The position numbers were made by a program, and so were the translations under genes. This document shows positions 47,180 through 56,422 of a DNA stretch of 64,000 bases, piece after piece. The DNA is taken from assembly GCF_016127015.1 (NCBI RefSeq), contig NZ_CP065972.1, positions 2,170,001 through 2,234,000 of the forward strand, written 5' to 3'. The notes under the pieces were generated by a model. It saw only the letters and a program-made list of their open reading frames with translations, was not told the origin of the DNA and did not search any database. Origin of the DNA: Corynebacterium tuberculostearicum. GTDB lineage: Bacteria; Actinomycetota; Actinomycetes; Mycobacteriales; Mycobacteriaceae. Numbering within the stretch: the first letter of the stretch is position 1; every line of letters starts with the position of its first letter.

Positions 47180-49769
47180 CGCGACCACCGCCCAGCAGCT
47201 CCTGGAGTGCAGCCAGGGCCTGCATGTCGGCGGCGTTGCCGGTAAGCCCGCTCAGTAGGCCTGCCAGCTCTTGCTCCGTCTCGCGAACCTGCACGTCGAG
47301 GTCGGTCAGCGCGACGGCGTACTTGTCGTGCAGCGCCTGTACGCGGGCTGAAAGACCAGCGAGCACATGACCAGGGATTTCGCGCAGGTCACCCATAAGT
47401 GCAGTAATCCACTTGGCGGTGAGCACCTCATCCACCTGCACGTCGGTAAGCGCTTCGATGGTCGCGTGGGTGTCTTTCTCCAGCTGCTCTTGCGCAGTCT
47501 TGAGGTTCTTCTTGAGTTGGTCCCGCTGGGCGATGAGCGCCTTGGCGCTGAGCATGGCAGCCTCGGTGCTGCCCTCCGGCCAGGTCTCGCCCTTGGCCAG
47601 CTTCGGCAGGTCCTTGATGGCCTTGTTTAGCTCGGTCTTCTTGAAGGCATCCTGTTTGTCGTTAAGTACCTCGGCCAGATCGGTCTTGTCGTCTTCGCTT
47701 AAGTCCTCGACGAGCTGCGTCAGCTCAGATACAGCTGTGTCCACGTCGCGACTTAGCTGCGTTACCTGGTCCTTCTGCTGCGGCAGGTAGAAGGTCTGCA
47801 CCAACTCGTTGGGAGCAACGCGCCCGTCCCATCCGACCTGGACATAGACCTTCTTCTTTTCTTTGGTCTTCCACTCCATCACGGGGTCATTGACCCGCAC
47901 GGCATCGAGGCCTTCGGTCTGGATGATCTCCAGGTCACCGGCGGTTTTGACCCAGCTGTCATGTAGTACCTGGTAGCCCTCGTAGGCATCGACCAATGGC
48001 ACGCGATCGAGGCGGTCGAACAGGTTGGCCTTGAGCTGGTCCTCGGTGGTAGTAATAGGCACGGTAGCTGCGCCATCCACCAGCAGCGCGTGCAGTTTCT
48101 CCGGCAGGTCGGATAGTACAGCGCCAACCTGGTCACGAAGTGCCTGGGCTGCAGGGTGCTGGTCGATCGTCTCGCGTAGGTTGGTCGTTTTCAGCTCCGC
48201 GTAGCCTTCTGTCTTCTCGGTGAACAGTGCCTCCCGCAGCCCCGGCAGGGCGGTCCAGTAGTGCTCCAGGGTGTCAATTTCGCTGGTGGGAATGCCGCCG
48301 TGCATAGTGGCGTACAGGTCTACAGACTCAGGCGGCAGGGTGGCAGAGACGTAGCGTGGGATGTTCAGGTTGTGGTCGTTGGCGCGAATCTCGTCGCGGG
48401 TCACTACCCTAGCGAAGTGCGGCACGTCCACGCGGTTGTGAACGGCATCGACGATGCGTTGGATGTCACGGGCGCGCAGGTGGTTGTACTTGCCCTGCTT
48501 GATGAAGCCCTGGGAGGCATCGATGAACAGCACGTCATCGCGGTCACGTTCTTGCTTGAGCACCATGATGACGGTCGCGATACCGGTGCCGTAGAAGATG
48601 TTGGAAGGCAGGCCGATAATGGCATCGATGTGGTTGGCTTCGATGAGATTGCGACGGATGTCGGCCTCCGAGCCACCACGGAACAGTACGCCGTGCGGCA
48701 GGACGACGGTGAGGATGCCATCAGGCTTAACGTGGAACAGCTCATGCAACATGAAGGCGTAGTCGGCCTTGGTCTTGGGCGCTAGACCAAACCGTGCGAA
48801 GCGCGGGTCAGCCTCGTTGCCTTCGGGTTCCCACTTTTGGGAGTAGGGCGGGTTGGAGACTACTGCGTCCACATAGAGCGGCTTGTAGGTCTGCACCGGG
48901 TCGGCCTCGTCGAACATCGGCCAGTCATGGGCCAAGCTGTCACCGTTGCGGGCGACGATGTTGTCCGCCTTCACGCCGCGCATGACCAGGTTCATACGAG
49001 TGAGGTTGTAGGTGTTCTCGCGCAGCTCCTGGGCGAAGTACTTAATACGGTCTGGGTCACCCATGCGCTTGGCGACGGCATGGCCGATGTTAAGCAGCAG
49101 GGAGCCAGAGCCGGAGGTCGGGTCGTAAATCTGAATCTCGTCGCGGCCCTTGAGGTGGTCAGCGACGATGTTGCTCATGATGAGAGAGACCTCATGCGGG
49201 GTGTAGAACTCGCCTGCCTTTTTGCCCGCGTTGGCCGCGAACTTCTCGATGAGGTACTCGTAGATGTAGCCCAGCACGTCATAGCCCTGCTTGCCATCAG
49301 TGGGGATGTCATCGATAAGGTCCAGTAGCTTCTTGATGGCAGAGGTACGGGCAGCGTCGGTTGTACCCAACTTCGACAGGCTGGTGTCCAGGGTGTTAAG
49401 GATGCCGTCGAAGACGTGCTTGCGCTCCGGGGCGATGTTGCGCTTGAAGGTAGCCAGACCCTCACGCACGTGAGCGATGGAGAAGTCGTTATCCAAGTCT
49501 CGCCACGTCGAGTACAGGTTCTCGTAGGTGAGGAAGTAGCCCAAGTTGTTACGCACCAGGGCCACGGTGTCAGTGTCGGTCTCAACAAGCGTATCTGGCA
49601 GGTCTTCCGGTTCAGCGTCGTTATTGAGCATGAACTGCTCTACTTGGTCGGACAAGAACTTATAGAAGATGAAGCCGAGGATGTAGTCCTTGTACTCATT
49701 GGCCTCAATCTTGGAGCGCATATTGTTGGCCGACTCCCAGATGAGGGAGGCAAGTTCTTGTTTGTTCAC
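47172..49769 (-). CDS. hsdM: Type I restriction enzyme M subunit (HsdM), long form
   Basis: 865 residues. An HsdM N-terminal helical domain is followed by the methylase domain: SAM motif I DPTSGSGSLLLNIGHA (about 218-233) and the catalytic NPPYSQKW (about 308-315) of N6-adenine methyltransferases, then GVLFRGGSEADIRRNL. The C-terminal 350 residues are largely helical and coiled-coil and make the protein longer than classical HsdM (about 500-550). Start is GTG at 49769. First gene of the hsdM-hsdS-hsdR operon. Confidence 0.95.
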   Translation of the reverse strand: MNKQELASLIWESANNMRSKIEANEYKDYILGFIFYKFLSDQVEQFMLNNDAEPEDLPDTLVETDTDTVALVRNNLGYFLTYENLYSTWRDLDNDFSIAHVREGLATFKRNIAPERKHVFDGILNTLDTSLSKLGTTDAARTSAIKKLLDLIDDIPTDGKQGYDVLGYIYEYLIEKFAANAGKKAGEFYTPHEVSLIMSNIVADHLKGRDEIQIYDPTSGSGSLLLNIGHAVAKRMGDPDRIKYFAQELRENTYNLTRMNLVMRGVKADNIVARNGDSLAHDWPMFDEADPVQTYKPLYVDAVVSNPPYSQKWEPEGNEADPRFARFGLAPKTKADYAFMLHELFHVKPDGILTVVLPHGVLFRGGSEADIRRNLIEANHIDAIIGLPSNIFYGTGIATVIMVLKQERDRDDVLFIDASQGFIKQGKYNHLRARDIQRIVDAVHNRVDVPHFARVVTRDEIRANDHNLNIPRYVSATLPPESVDLYATMHGGIPTSEIDTLEHYWTALPGLREALFTEKTEGYAELKTTNLRETIDQHPAAQALRDQVGAVLSDLPEKLHALLVDGAATVPITTTEDQLKANLFDRLDRVPLVDAYEGYQVLHDSWVKTAGDLEIIQTEGLDAVRVNDPVMEWKTKEKKKVYVQVGWDGRVAPNELVQTFYLPQQKDQVTQLSRDVDTAVSELTQLVEDLSEDDKTDLAEVLNDKQDAFKKTELNKAIKDLPKLAKGETWPEGSTEAAMLSAKALIAQRDQLKKNLKTAQEQLEKDTHATIEALTDVQVDEVLTAKWITALMGDLREIPGHVLAGLSARVQALHDKYAVALTDLDVQVRETEQELAGLLSGLTGNAADMQALAALQELLGGGRDA

Positions 49770-49936
49770 GGGGTAACTTTCTTCACTAAGGCATTAACTA
49801 CATGGCTCGATTGTGTACACTGAGTGCTTCGGCAGGTCTTTTGGCTCTGAAATTACAGCCACGGGATGTCCGAAATAGTGTGCCATTATTGTGACTGTTT
49901 CACAATTAGCGAATTGACGATTGTGGACAGCGGGGG

Positions 49937-50034
49937 TTAGTTTTTCCAGACGATTTTGACTCGCGTGGGGTCGAATCGTTTGTTTCCGGCCGTTCCGGGA
50001 AGGATGTGGATCTCCATCATCAGCTGCGCAAGCC
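49937..50034 (-). pseudogene. C-terminal scrap of a recombinase-like protein
   Basis: Open only from a stop at about 50035, the frame reads RLAQLMMEIHILPGTAGNKR and then FDPTRVKIVWKN before the stop at 49937. The IHILPG-TxxxKRFDPxRVKIVWK pattern resembles the end of actinobacterial large serine recombinases. The rest is missing. The remaining 167 bases up to hsdM show nothing coding. Confidence 0.4.
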
Positions 50035-50069
50035 GTCACTTATCCTCCACCGAGGCTTTATTCCACCAC

Positions 50070-50270
50070 TGGCGGAAGTCCACATCCTCGTTGGGTAACG
50101 AGCACATCGCCTACTGCTGGCGGGAGATTAAAAAGGCGCGGTCAGCGGGCATGGAGGTGCGGGTCCATTGGGTTCGCAGCCACAGCGACCATGTTCTCAA
50201 CGCGTTTGCGGACCACGCGGCGGTTAATGCTCGACGCTGCAAGCAGTGGGGGATACGAAAAAGCGTCTAA
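50070..50270 (+). pseudogene. C-terminal fragment of an RNase H-like protein
   Basis: NEHIAYCWREIKKARSAGME then VRVHWVRSHSDHVLNAFADH and AAVNARR matches the last third of RNase HI-type domains (catalytic His in VRSHSDH, Asp in FADHAA). Upstream sequence in this frame (from 49956) is not family-like, so the N-terminal part with the first acidic residues is lost. Confidence 0.5.
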
Positions 50271-50363
50271 GCAAGTTCCGGTGGCGGATTCAAAAGGACC
50301 TGCGCGCGGCGCCCGAAGACATGGACGTGTGAAGTTTTGGTATGCCCTGACTGCCAAAGTGCT

Positions 50364-51638
50364 TTAAGAACGCCACTTATCAGCTGGACGATCTAGGAGT
50401 TGCGTGGCTTTTAGTCGTTTCACTCGGTCTGGGTTGATAGCGAGAAAATTTCCGGCCATCTTGAGATTTGGGCTGTATCCCTTGAATGAAAGTTTGCTCG
50501 AGGACTCCAGCTCTGGCCACATTCCGGCGGATTGAACGATAAGTTCGGGGTTCGCGCGTCGTTTACTCCAAAGCTCATTGGCATAGCGGAGAACTGAATG
50601 ACAATACTGTGCGGTAGATTCAGTCAATCCGCTCAGGATCGTGTGAGCTGGTTGCATAAGGAGGAGGTCTTGGATTCCTTTTCGGGCAGTTCGGTACATC
50701 GATTCGCTTTCTGCCCACCCTGGTTGTAGATAAAAGGGTCGAATGACTGATTCACCCGGATTTTGATGGGGACCTTTCGTATGAGCGGTCCAGTTGACGA
50801 ATGGGGCGCGGTGAACAATTGTGCTGCGATATTGCCTAAGCCAGGGGAGCCAATCTTCTGGACCATGCCTTTGCCAGTCTAGGAATAGTCCTAAGAGGTT
50901 GTTTTGTTCTTGTCTCCCGGCAGTTCCGACGTCGGCAAAAATTCCTGGGCGAAGTGTGTTGCCGGATTTCCCGTTTTTGTGAGCTTTGGCTGCGATATCT
51001 AAGATTCTGCCGCAGTCGGTATGGAGGAGTTTTTCTTTGAACCCGCCGACTGCGACTGTGACTGCTGCGAGCCGGTCTAGTGCTTGTGCGAGTGAGATGA
51101 GTGAATGGTCTTTAAATACGTGGAGCAGCTCGTTGTTTGGTGAATGAAAGACCGTGCTCAACTCTGGCGGAATTGGATCCCTCGCGCTACGGTCAGAGTT
51201 CTGGACATGGGCAATTTTCATATTCTGAGAGAGTTCGAGTTCTCTGAATTTTTCATTGCACAATGCGCTGGTGGACAGTGCTGTTTCGACACCGCTGATT
51301 GATGATAGGAGATACTCGCCGATTAGCGCGGAGTGCTTCCAATTGATTTGATCGGTCATCCATCCGATACCTGCCTTGTCCTCGTCGAGGTCGTTGAGGA
51401 CGCTGTTGTACAACACTTGAGAGGCTCTTTTGGCGGCTTCGATGTGTGGTTTAGTCATGTTTCTATCAAACATCATTAGTTGAAGACGCGTCGCAGAAAC
51501 GATGTCCTGCATAGACCTTAGGTCAAGTCCTGGGAAGTGGTGTATCTGGCTTGTCGATTTGGGGTAGTTGGTACCGCGAGTCTGCGTAGTTGGTACCGGT
51601 GTTCCACGTACCCGGTACTGCAAGGGGTTTTCTTTCAT
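50364..51638 (-). CDS. HEPN-like protein of unknown function, 5' end replaced by IS21
   Basis: 424 residues as the frame stands. The first 20-25 residues are encoded by the end of the IS21 element (which starts near 51583), so the native N-terminus is lost; ATG 51512 (MQDIVSATRLQ) is an alternative start. Mostly helical. Near residue 275 the sequence LRQYRSTIVHRAPF contains an R-x4-H motif embedded in a helix, the signature of HEPN ribonucleases of toxin and defence systems; the PWLRQYR.TIVHRAPF context is also like Cthe_2314-type HEPN proteins. No signal or membrane segment. It neighbours a restriction system. Whether it is still expressed is unknown. Confidence 0.55.
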   Translation of the reverse strand: MKENPLQYRVRGTPVPTTQTRGTNYPKSTSQIHHFPGLDLRSMQDIVSATRLQLMMFDRNMTKPHIEAAKRASQVLYNSVLNDLDEDKAGIGWMTDQINWKHSALIGEYLLSSISGVETALSTSALCNEKFRELELSQNMKIAHVQNSDRSARDPIPPELSTVFHSPNNELLHVFKDHSLISLAQALDRLAAVTVAVGGFKEKLLHTDCGRILDIAAKAHKNGKSGNTLRPGIFADVGTAGRQEQNNLLGLFLDWQRHGPEDWLPWLRQYRSTIVHRAPFVNWTAHTKGPHQNPGESVIRPFYLQPGWAESESMYRTARKGIQDLLLMQPAHTILSGLTESTAQYCHSVLRYANELWSKRRANPELIVQSAGMWPELESSSKLSFKGYSPNLKMAGNFLAINPDRVKRLKATQLLDRPADKWRS

Positions 51639-51706
51639 AGTTGATGTTGGCGACACCACAATCCGCTGGTGTTGCGTCAACTTCTACTTGGAAGGAGCCG
51701 GTCCTT

Positions 51707-53314
51707 GTGGCCAACTTCAAACAGATCATCGCGATGTGCCTCGATGGTGCTAGCTACGCGCAGATCACACATGCATTGGGATGTTCACGACGAGAAGTAT
51801 CCCGAGCAAAGAAAGTCATCAACGATGAGGAACTAACTCCAGAGCGCTTCCGTCAGCTCCCACCGGGATGGTTCGATGATCGATTCAGTGATGGCCGGAG
51901 TAAGCGGACGATGTCCTACGACCAGCCTGATTTTCATGCTCTTGCACGCAAGCTGAAAAGTACGAAGCATGTGACCAGGCATAAGCTGTGGATGGACTAC
52001 GTGTCGCAGCCTTGTCCGACGGATAAGACAAAGTACCAGTACTCCCAGTTCTGCAGTGGGCTCAATGAATTTCTGCGTGCCAACGATCTCGTCGAAGTTA
52101 TCACCCATGAGCCAGGCCAAGAGCTTTACGTTGACTGGGCCGGGGACAAAGTGCCAGTGACGGATCAGGCCAGTGGTGACACCGTGTTCAAGGCGTCATT
52201 GTTTGTCGCGGTCAGCCCGTACTCAGGGCTGATGTACGTTACTGCTGCTGCGAATGAGAAGATGCCGGCGTGGATTGAGTGCCATGTTAAGGCGTTGAAT
52301 TATCTTGGCAAAGTACCAGCGGTCATCGTGCCAGATAATGCTTCTACGGCGACTTATCGGCCGAAGAAGACCTCTACATACCGGATAGTCACTGACCGCT
52401 ACGCAGCGTTTGCAGACTATTACGGCGTCACGATCGTGCCGACTAGGCCCGGCAGGCCACGCGACAAGGCAGCGGTAGAGCGTGCCGTGAAAATCGCCTA
52501 CACCAAAATCCTGGGTTACTTCAGCAACGAAGTCTTCTATAGCCTTGATGAGCTTAATGAGGCGATCGCGGAGCGTCTTGTCGATATCAACGGCGCAATG
52601 ACGCGGCCTGATGGCTCAACACGGCAGATGCGCTTTGATAAAGAAGAGGCACCAATGATGCGAGACCTTCCGCCGACGCCGTTTACGGAAGTGTCTTATA
52701 AGCGGCTTAAAGTCGATCGCAACTGGCACATCACCTGTGACTACCAGTACTATTCAGTGCCATTTCAGCTGGTAGAAGAATCGGTAACAGTCAGGCTCAC
52801 CCCGCAACTGGTGAGCGTCTTCAACGGGGAGCAGCTTGTTGCTGAACACACGCGCCTTCACGGATTCAAATACCGGTATTCCACAAACCCTCAGCATGGG
52901 CCGCGTGGCGATGATGAAGGCCACAAGGCGCTTACCCGTGATGAGCTTTTGGCCTGGGCATCGTCGTTTGGGGCAGCAACGCACGCAGTCATAGCGATGA
53001 TCCTCGACCGCAATAGTGCCGCCGTACCCCGCGGACTCATCCAGGCACGCAACGTGCTGGCCAACCTGGGCAAAAAGCACAACAAAGCCACCCTCGAACC
53101 GGCATGCCAGCAGGTCGTGGACAAGAAACTGGCCCCAACAATGGCAGTGATCAAACGCATCCAGACTGACATTGCCCACGCCCAACAACATCCCTGGGCA
53201 CCAGGGCCCAAAACACAGCCTGTGTCCAAGCGCCAACCACGCCCAAGTACCCCGCTTACCGGCGACGTGGCCGATGCCGTCTTTATCCGGCCTGCTGACC
53301 ACTACGAAAACTAG
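51707..53314 (+). CDS. istA: IS21-family transposase IstA
   Basis: 535 residues. An N-terminal helix-turn-helix (MCLDGASYAQITHALGCSRR) is followed by the DDE integrase core: LYVDWAGDKVPV (Asp), IVPDNASTATY (Asp) and PRDKAAVERAVKIAY (Glu). A Mu-type C-terminal domain follows. I start it at the GTG at 51707, nine bases after AAGGAG. It ends 17 bases before istB. Intact by length and motifs. Confidence 0.92.
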   Translation: MANFKQIIAMCLDGASYAQITHALGCSRREVSRAKKVINDEELTPERFRQLPPGWFDDRFSDGRSKRTMSYDQPDFHALARKLKSTKHVTRHKLWMDYVSQPCPTDKTKYQYSQFCSGLNEFLRANDLVEVITHEPGQELYVDWAGDKVPVTDQASGDTVFKASLFVAVSPYSGLMYVTAAANEKMPAWIECHVKALNYLGKVPAVIVPDNASTATYRPKKTSTYRIVTDRYAAFADYYGVTIVPTRPGRPRDKAAVERAVKIAYTKILGYFSNEVFYSLDELNEAIAERLVDINGAMTRPDGSTRQMRFDKEEAPMMRDLPPTPFTEVSYKRLKVDRNWHITCDYQYYSVPFQLVEESVTVRLTPQLVSVFNGEQLVAEHTRLHGFKYRYSTNPQHGPRGDDEGHKALTRDELLAWASSFGAATHAVIAMILDRNSAAVPRGLIQARNVLANLGKKHNKATLEPACQQVVDKKLAPTMAVIKRIQTDIAHAQQHPWAPGPKTQPVSKRQPRPSTPLTGDVADAVFIRPADHYEN

Positions 53315-53331
53315 AAGGAGTGTGAAAAATC

Positions 53332-54090
53332 ATGAGCAGCATCGACGACGAGATTGTGCGGGCGAAAATGCGCAAGCTTCGCGTATCAACCTTCGCTGAC
53401 ATCTTCTACGAGGTTGTCAACGACGAGGCCTATGCGGATGCGCTACCAGAAGACATCTTCCTCGCCGCAGTCGAAGAAGCCTACACACAACGCCAACAGC
53501 GCAATATCGCCAAGGCCATCACCCAGGCACAATTCCGATACCCGGATGCAAGCCTGGCTGAAATCACCCGGGCAGAACAACGCGGTATCAACATGCGCCA
53601 GCTGAAACGAATCGCAGCAACCAACTGGCGGGAAAACCCGACCAATATTCACATCCTCGCACCGACCGGAACAGGCAAGACATACATTGCCTGCGCCATC
53701 GGCATCGCCGCATGCAAAGCCGGATATTCCGTGGCGTACTACCGGCTGGATCAACTTGTAGACATGCTGGCGGTCTTCTCACCGACTGACCAAAACTACC
53801 TCGATAAAATGCGGAAACTGATCAACGTCGATGTCCTTATCATCGACGACTTTATGACCATCAGCATCAACCAGCGCGGGCAAGAAGACCTAACCAAGAT
53901 CATATTCGACCGCGACGGAAGGCTCCCAACACTGATCTCCTCCCAATCAGCCGCCGCCTACTGGGTTGAAACACTGCCAGACAGAGTCGGAGCCGATTCA
54001 CTCGTAAGCCGCCTCAACAACGGCCACCGAATCCATATCGGAGACTTCGACATGCGCAAAGCCACCGCACCCACCACCCCAGACAACTAA
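53332..54090 (+). CDS. istB: IS21-family ATP-binding helper protein IstB
   Basis: 252 residues, an AAA+ ATPase related to DnaA/DnaC that regulates target choice by IstA. Walker [16 protein letters not shown] (about residues 108-122) and Walker [10 protein letters not shown] (about 167-175) are intact. AGAAGGAG lies upstream of the ATG. Confidence 0.93.
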   Translation: MSSIDDEIVRAKMRKLRVSTFADIFYEVVNDEAYADALPEDIFLAAVEEAYTQRQQRNIAKAITQAQFRYPDASLAEITRAEQRGINMRQLKRIAATNWRENPTNIHILAPTGTGKTYIACAIGIAACKAGYSVAYYRLDQLVDMLAVFSPTDQNYLDKMRKLINVDVLIIDDFMTISINQRGQEDLTKIIFDRDGRLPTLISSQSAAAYWVETLPDRVGADSLVSRLNNGHRIHIGDFDMRKATAPTTPDN

Positions 54091-54241
54091 GACTAACGGT
54101 CCGGGCCGACGCACCCCTCGGCCCGGTACCAACTACCCGGAACACGACAGTACCGAGTCCCCAGAACACCGGTACCAAAAACTCGCATCTGACATGGCTT
54201 TCGAGTATGTGGTTAGTTTCGGGGGCGGGGTTGGGTAAGCA

Positions 54242-54571
54242 TTAGGCGGCGATCTCCTTGTCGTCGGTGGGAGTGTCGTCGACGAGGTTGGCAGCGATGA
54301 TCTTCTTGGTCTGGGTCAGGCTTGTTAGCGATATGTAGCGTTTTTGCTGGATCCACTCATCGTGTTGTTTCGCAAGGACGGCCCCGACCGGCCGGATGAC
54401 GGCTTCACGGTGTGGGAAGATCCCGACGACGTCGGTGCGACGTCGGATTTCTCGGTTGAGCCGTTCGGTGGGGTTATTGGACCAGGTCTTGGTCCATACC
54501 GGTTTCGGTGCGGTAGTAAAAGCTAACAGCTCATCGAGTGATTCCTCTAGGTAGTCGGCCACGTGAGGAAG
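54242..54571 (-). pseudogene. IS256-family transposase, C-terminal fragment
   Basis: About 106 residues: [20 protein letters not shown], then [32 protein letters not shown], the conserved Glu-containing end of IS256/Mutator transposases (N-P-x-E-R-L-N-x-E-I-R-R-R). It runs into unrelated sequence near 54590. The IS21 end lies 54 bases from its stop. Confidence 0.85.
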
Positions 54572-54889
54572 CTTCTGCCCACAGAACTCTACATGCGGTA
54601 TGGCAAACCTGCCTCAAGATGACGCGGGTGAAGTTGATCGGTGGTGGAAACTCAGACAAATGCGCAGGTAATTGAATGATTTGTTTTGTACCGGTTGGAG
54701 CCGGTAATCTATAAAAGCCCATGACGGGCCACGCTTTGACGTGAAGGTACACAACCCACACAGGGTTACTGATTTGAAGTGACTTTAATGTCACTACTGA
54801 CCAGGATTTTTTCTGGCTGGCGCAGGCGTTTGTCTGTGTTCTCGTGGCACACCCGTGTCGCGAGTCGGTAGCTGTGTGAAGGAGGGTTG
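54572..54889. other. Gap before the three-gene unit, with one copy of a 15-base direct repeat
   Basis: No gene seen. ACAACCCACACAGGG at 54751-54765 recurs in the same orientation at 58729-58743, beyond the far end of the three-gene unit. GTGACTTTAATGTCACT near 54778-54795 is a short inverted repeat. Confidence 0.45.
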
Positions 54890-55117
54890 ATGGAAATTCC
54901 GTCAGCGCATTTTGGCCGTAAGGCCCATCGGGTAGTGCCCGACGACGCGATTGTGCGCGTCGAATTACGCTTGCCTGCGCCATTCGTGGCGAAGCTTTCT
55001 ACTGAGTCAGCGAAGCGCGGGTGCTCCATGTCGCATGTGATGACGCAGTGGCTTTCCGAAGCAGGTCGCTTCCGTGGTGATGATAGTCAGGGTGCAGGGG
55101 GTGCATCTGTGACCTAA
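54890..55117 (+). CDS. Small DNA-binding-like protein, first gene of a recombinase/DDE unit
   Basis: 75 residues. DAIVRVELRLPAPFVAKLST followed by ESAKRGCSMSHVMTQWLSEA suggests a strand and two helices as in ribbon-helix-helix proteins, but similarity is weak. The ATG is four bases after AAGGAGG. It is followed by two hairpins and then the recombinase-like gene on the same strand, so it may regulate that unit, as small accessory proteins do in Tn554-like elements. That comparison is inference. Confidence 0.55.
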   Translation: MEIPSAHFGRKAHRVVPDDAIVRVELRLPAPFVAKLSTESAKRGCSMSHVMTQWLSEAGRFRGDDSQGAGGASVT

Positions 55118-55149
55118 GACTGCTTATCGGACAAATCCGAAAACAAATT

Positions 55150-55211
55150 CAGGGCCCGATCCTGCAAGATCGTGCCCTGCGGTCACGAAAATTTTTGTCG
55201 AAATTTTCGTG
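55150..55211. repeat. Two adjacent hairpins upstream of the recombinase-like gene
   Basis: Hairpin 1 (55150-55179): CAGGGC...GATC / GATC...GCCCTG. Hairpin 2 (55184-55211): an 11-base perfect stem CACGAAAATTT/AAATTTTCGTG with a six-base loop. Neither is followed by a T run. They could be recombinase-binding sites, an operator or an attenuator. Confidence 0.7.
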
Positions 55212-55249
55212 AGTATATCCATTCAACACGTTCTACCTATGTGAAGGAG

Positions 55250-55273
55250 ATGGCTCAATCTTGTCATGCCTAA
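55250..55273 (+). CDS. Possible seven-residue leader ORF
   Basis: ATG at 55250 follows GAAGGAG directly and reads MAQSCHA before TAA, which abuts the ATG of the next gene (TAAATG). The spacing between GGAG and ATG is very short, so translation is uncertain, but coupling to the next gene is possible. Confidence 0.25.
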   Translation: MAQSCHA

Positions 55274-56422
55274 ATGCGTTTTGCAATCGCGAATTTTCCA
55301 GTGCTCCCGTCGTCGTGGAATCGGGGTGCGATCATGGGGCGTTTTAAGGCCTTAGCAGCAGCACCAAGCTCCGAACCAACCAAGAGTGGTCGAGCTGGTG
55401 GTACGGCGACGTTGACGGTGGTGGCCGGAGATATAGCACCTGAGCGTGTGCGACGCTTGACCCGCCGGACCGTCCCTGATGCAGATCGGTATGCCCGACT
55501 TCGGGATGTGGGGATCCGGCGTCCTGTAGGCCCGTTGCGTTCGCAGGCAATCGAGAGGGCCGCGCTGGTCCAGGCCCATACGCGCGAGCTTGATGAGGTC
55601 GCCGATGCGAAAGCGTGCCGCGTGTTAGCGCGGTATCTGTACGACGAGGGGCTGGTATATGGTGTGGTCGATGAGGAGCGAGCCTTGGTCAGGGAGGCTG
55701 TCGATCGATGGCTTTTTAGAGATGACGTTTTCAATCGTCGAGCACAGCGCACCTATCGCACTATACTGTACGCCGCAGGTAGGGCACTGTATCCGAACCA
55801 ATTTCCAGAGTCGCACCGCTCACGCGGTCCGCGTCGGAAGGCTGTCGCGCCAGCTTCCGAGCCACTGGCAGATGAGCTGTACGCCATCGTGCCCTCGCTG
55901 AGCGGCTCTTTGCGCCAGCAGCTGCTCGTGATTTTGGATCTCACCACCGGAGCGGGTTTGTCGGCAGGAGAAATCCGACGTCTCCGCGGAACCGATATCA
56001 CTGCGCTAGAACTTCAGGAAAGAACCGTCGTCGTTGTTGCGGTACGCAAAAAGGGCGTGGTTAGTCGGGTGGTGCCGGTCGTGTGCCCTATTCGTGGGCA
56101 CCGTCTGCTCACCCGCGCCCAAGAGGCTGGCGGTGGGTTCGTCTTTCCCTGTGTGGGGCAGACCATGCCACGCAACGCAATTTGTCATGTTGCAGATAGG
56201 TTGGATGAGCAGGGTTTTCCGCGTTTTAATGCGGCCGCATTGCGAAATCGTTGGGTGGTCGATTTGGCCACAGATCCGGCTATACCCGCAGCAATGCTGC
56301 TTAAGCTCGCTGGCATCGCGGATTTACGGATTCTGCACGACCTGGATGAATCGCTGCCGGACTATTCGTCCGCGGATATCGCGCATGCGCTGCTGCGGAC
56401 CAAGGAGGCTGCAGAGGTATGA
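55274..56422 (+). CDS. Tyrosine-recombinase-like protein, catalytic residues apparently degenerate
   Basis: 382 residues. The C-terminal half resembles phage-integrase folds: LLVILDLTTGAGLSAGEIRRLRGTDI (box I, where the usual G-L-R arginine is Ser), then FNAAALRNRWVVDLATDPAI (box II, with the second Arg in LRNRW but no preceding His), and AMLLKLAGIADLRILHDLDE. No tyrosine is in the standard final position except Tyr in LPDYSSADI. The N-terminal part is Arg-rich. The stop overlaps the next start (ATGA), so both products are made together. It may bind DNA without cutting it, or use rearranged residues. Confidence 0.6.
   Translation: MRFAIANFPVLPSSWNRGAIMGRFKALAAAPSSEPTKSGRAGGTATLTVVAGDIAPERVRRLTRRTVPDADRYARLRDVGIRRPVGPLRSQAIERAALVQAHTRELDEVADAKACRVLARYLYDEGLVYGVVDEERALVREAVDRWLFRDDVFNRRAQRTYRTILYAAGRALYPNQFPESHRSRGPRRKAVAPASEPLADELYAIVPSLSGSLRQQLLVILDLTTGAGLSAGEIRRLRGTDITALELQERTVVVVAVRKKGVVSRVVPVVCPIRGHRLLTRAQEAGGGFVFPCVGQTMPRNAICHVADRLDEQGFPRFNAAALRNRWVVDLATDPAIPAAMLLKLAGIADLRILHDLDESLPDYSSADIAHALLRTKEAAEV

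Larger units (their letters stand above)
51583..54187 (+). mobile_element. IS21-family insertion sequence, apparently complete
   Basis: About 2.6 kb containing istA and istB. The ends are related inverted repeats: left TGCGTAGTTGGTACCGGTGT at 51583, right (reversed) TGCGAGTTTTTGGTACCGGT ending at 54187. Additional GGTACC-containing repeats lie just inside the right end and just outside the left end (51569), typical of the multiple terminal repeats of IS21, so the left boundary could be about 20 bases further out. No target duplication was found; the flanks (HEPN-like gene, IS256 fragment) differ. Confidence 0.85.
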
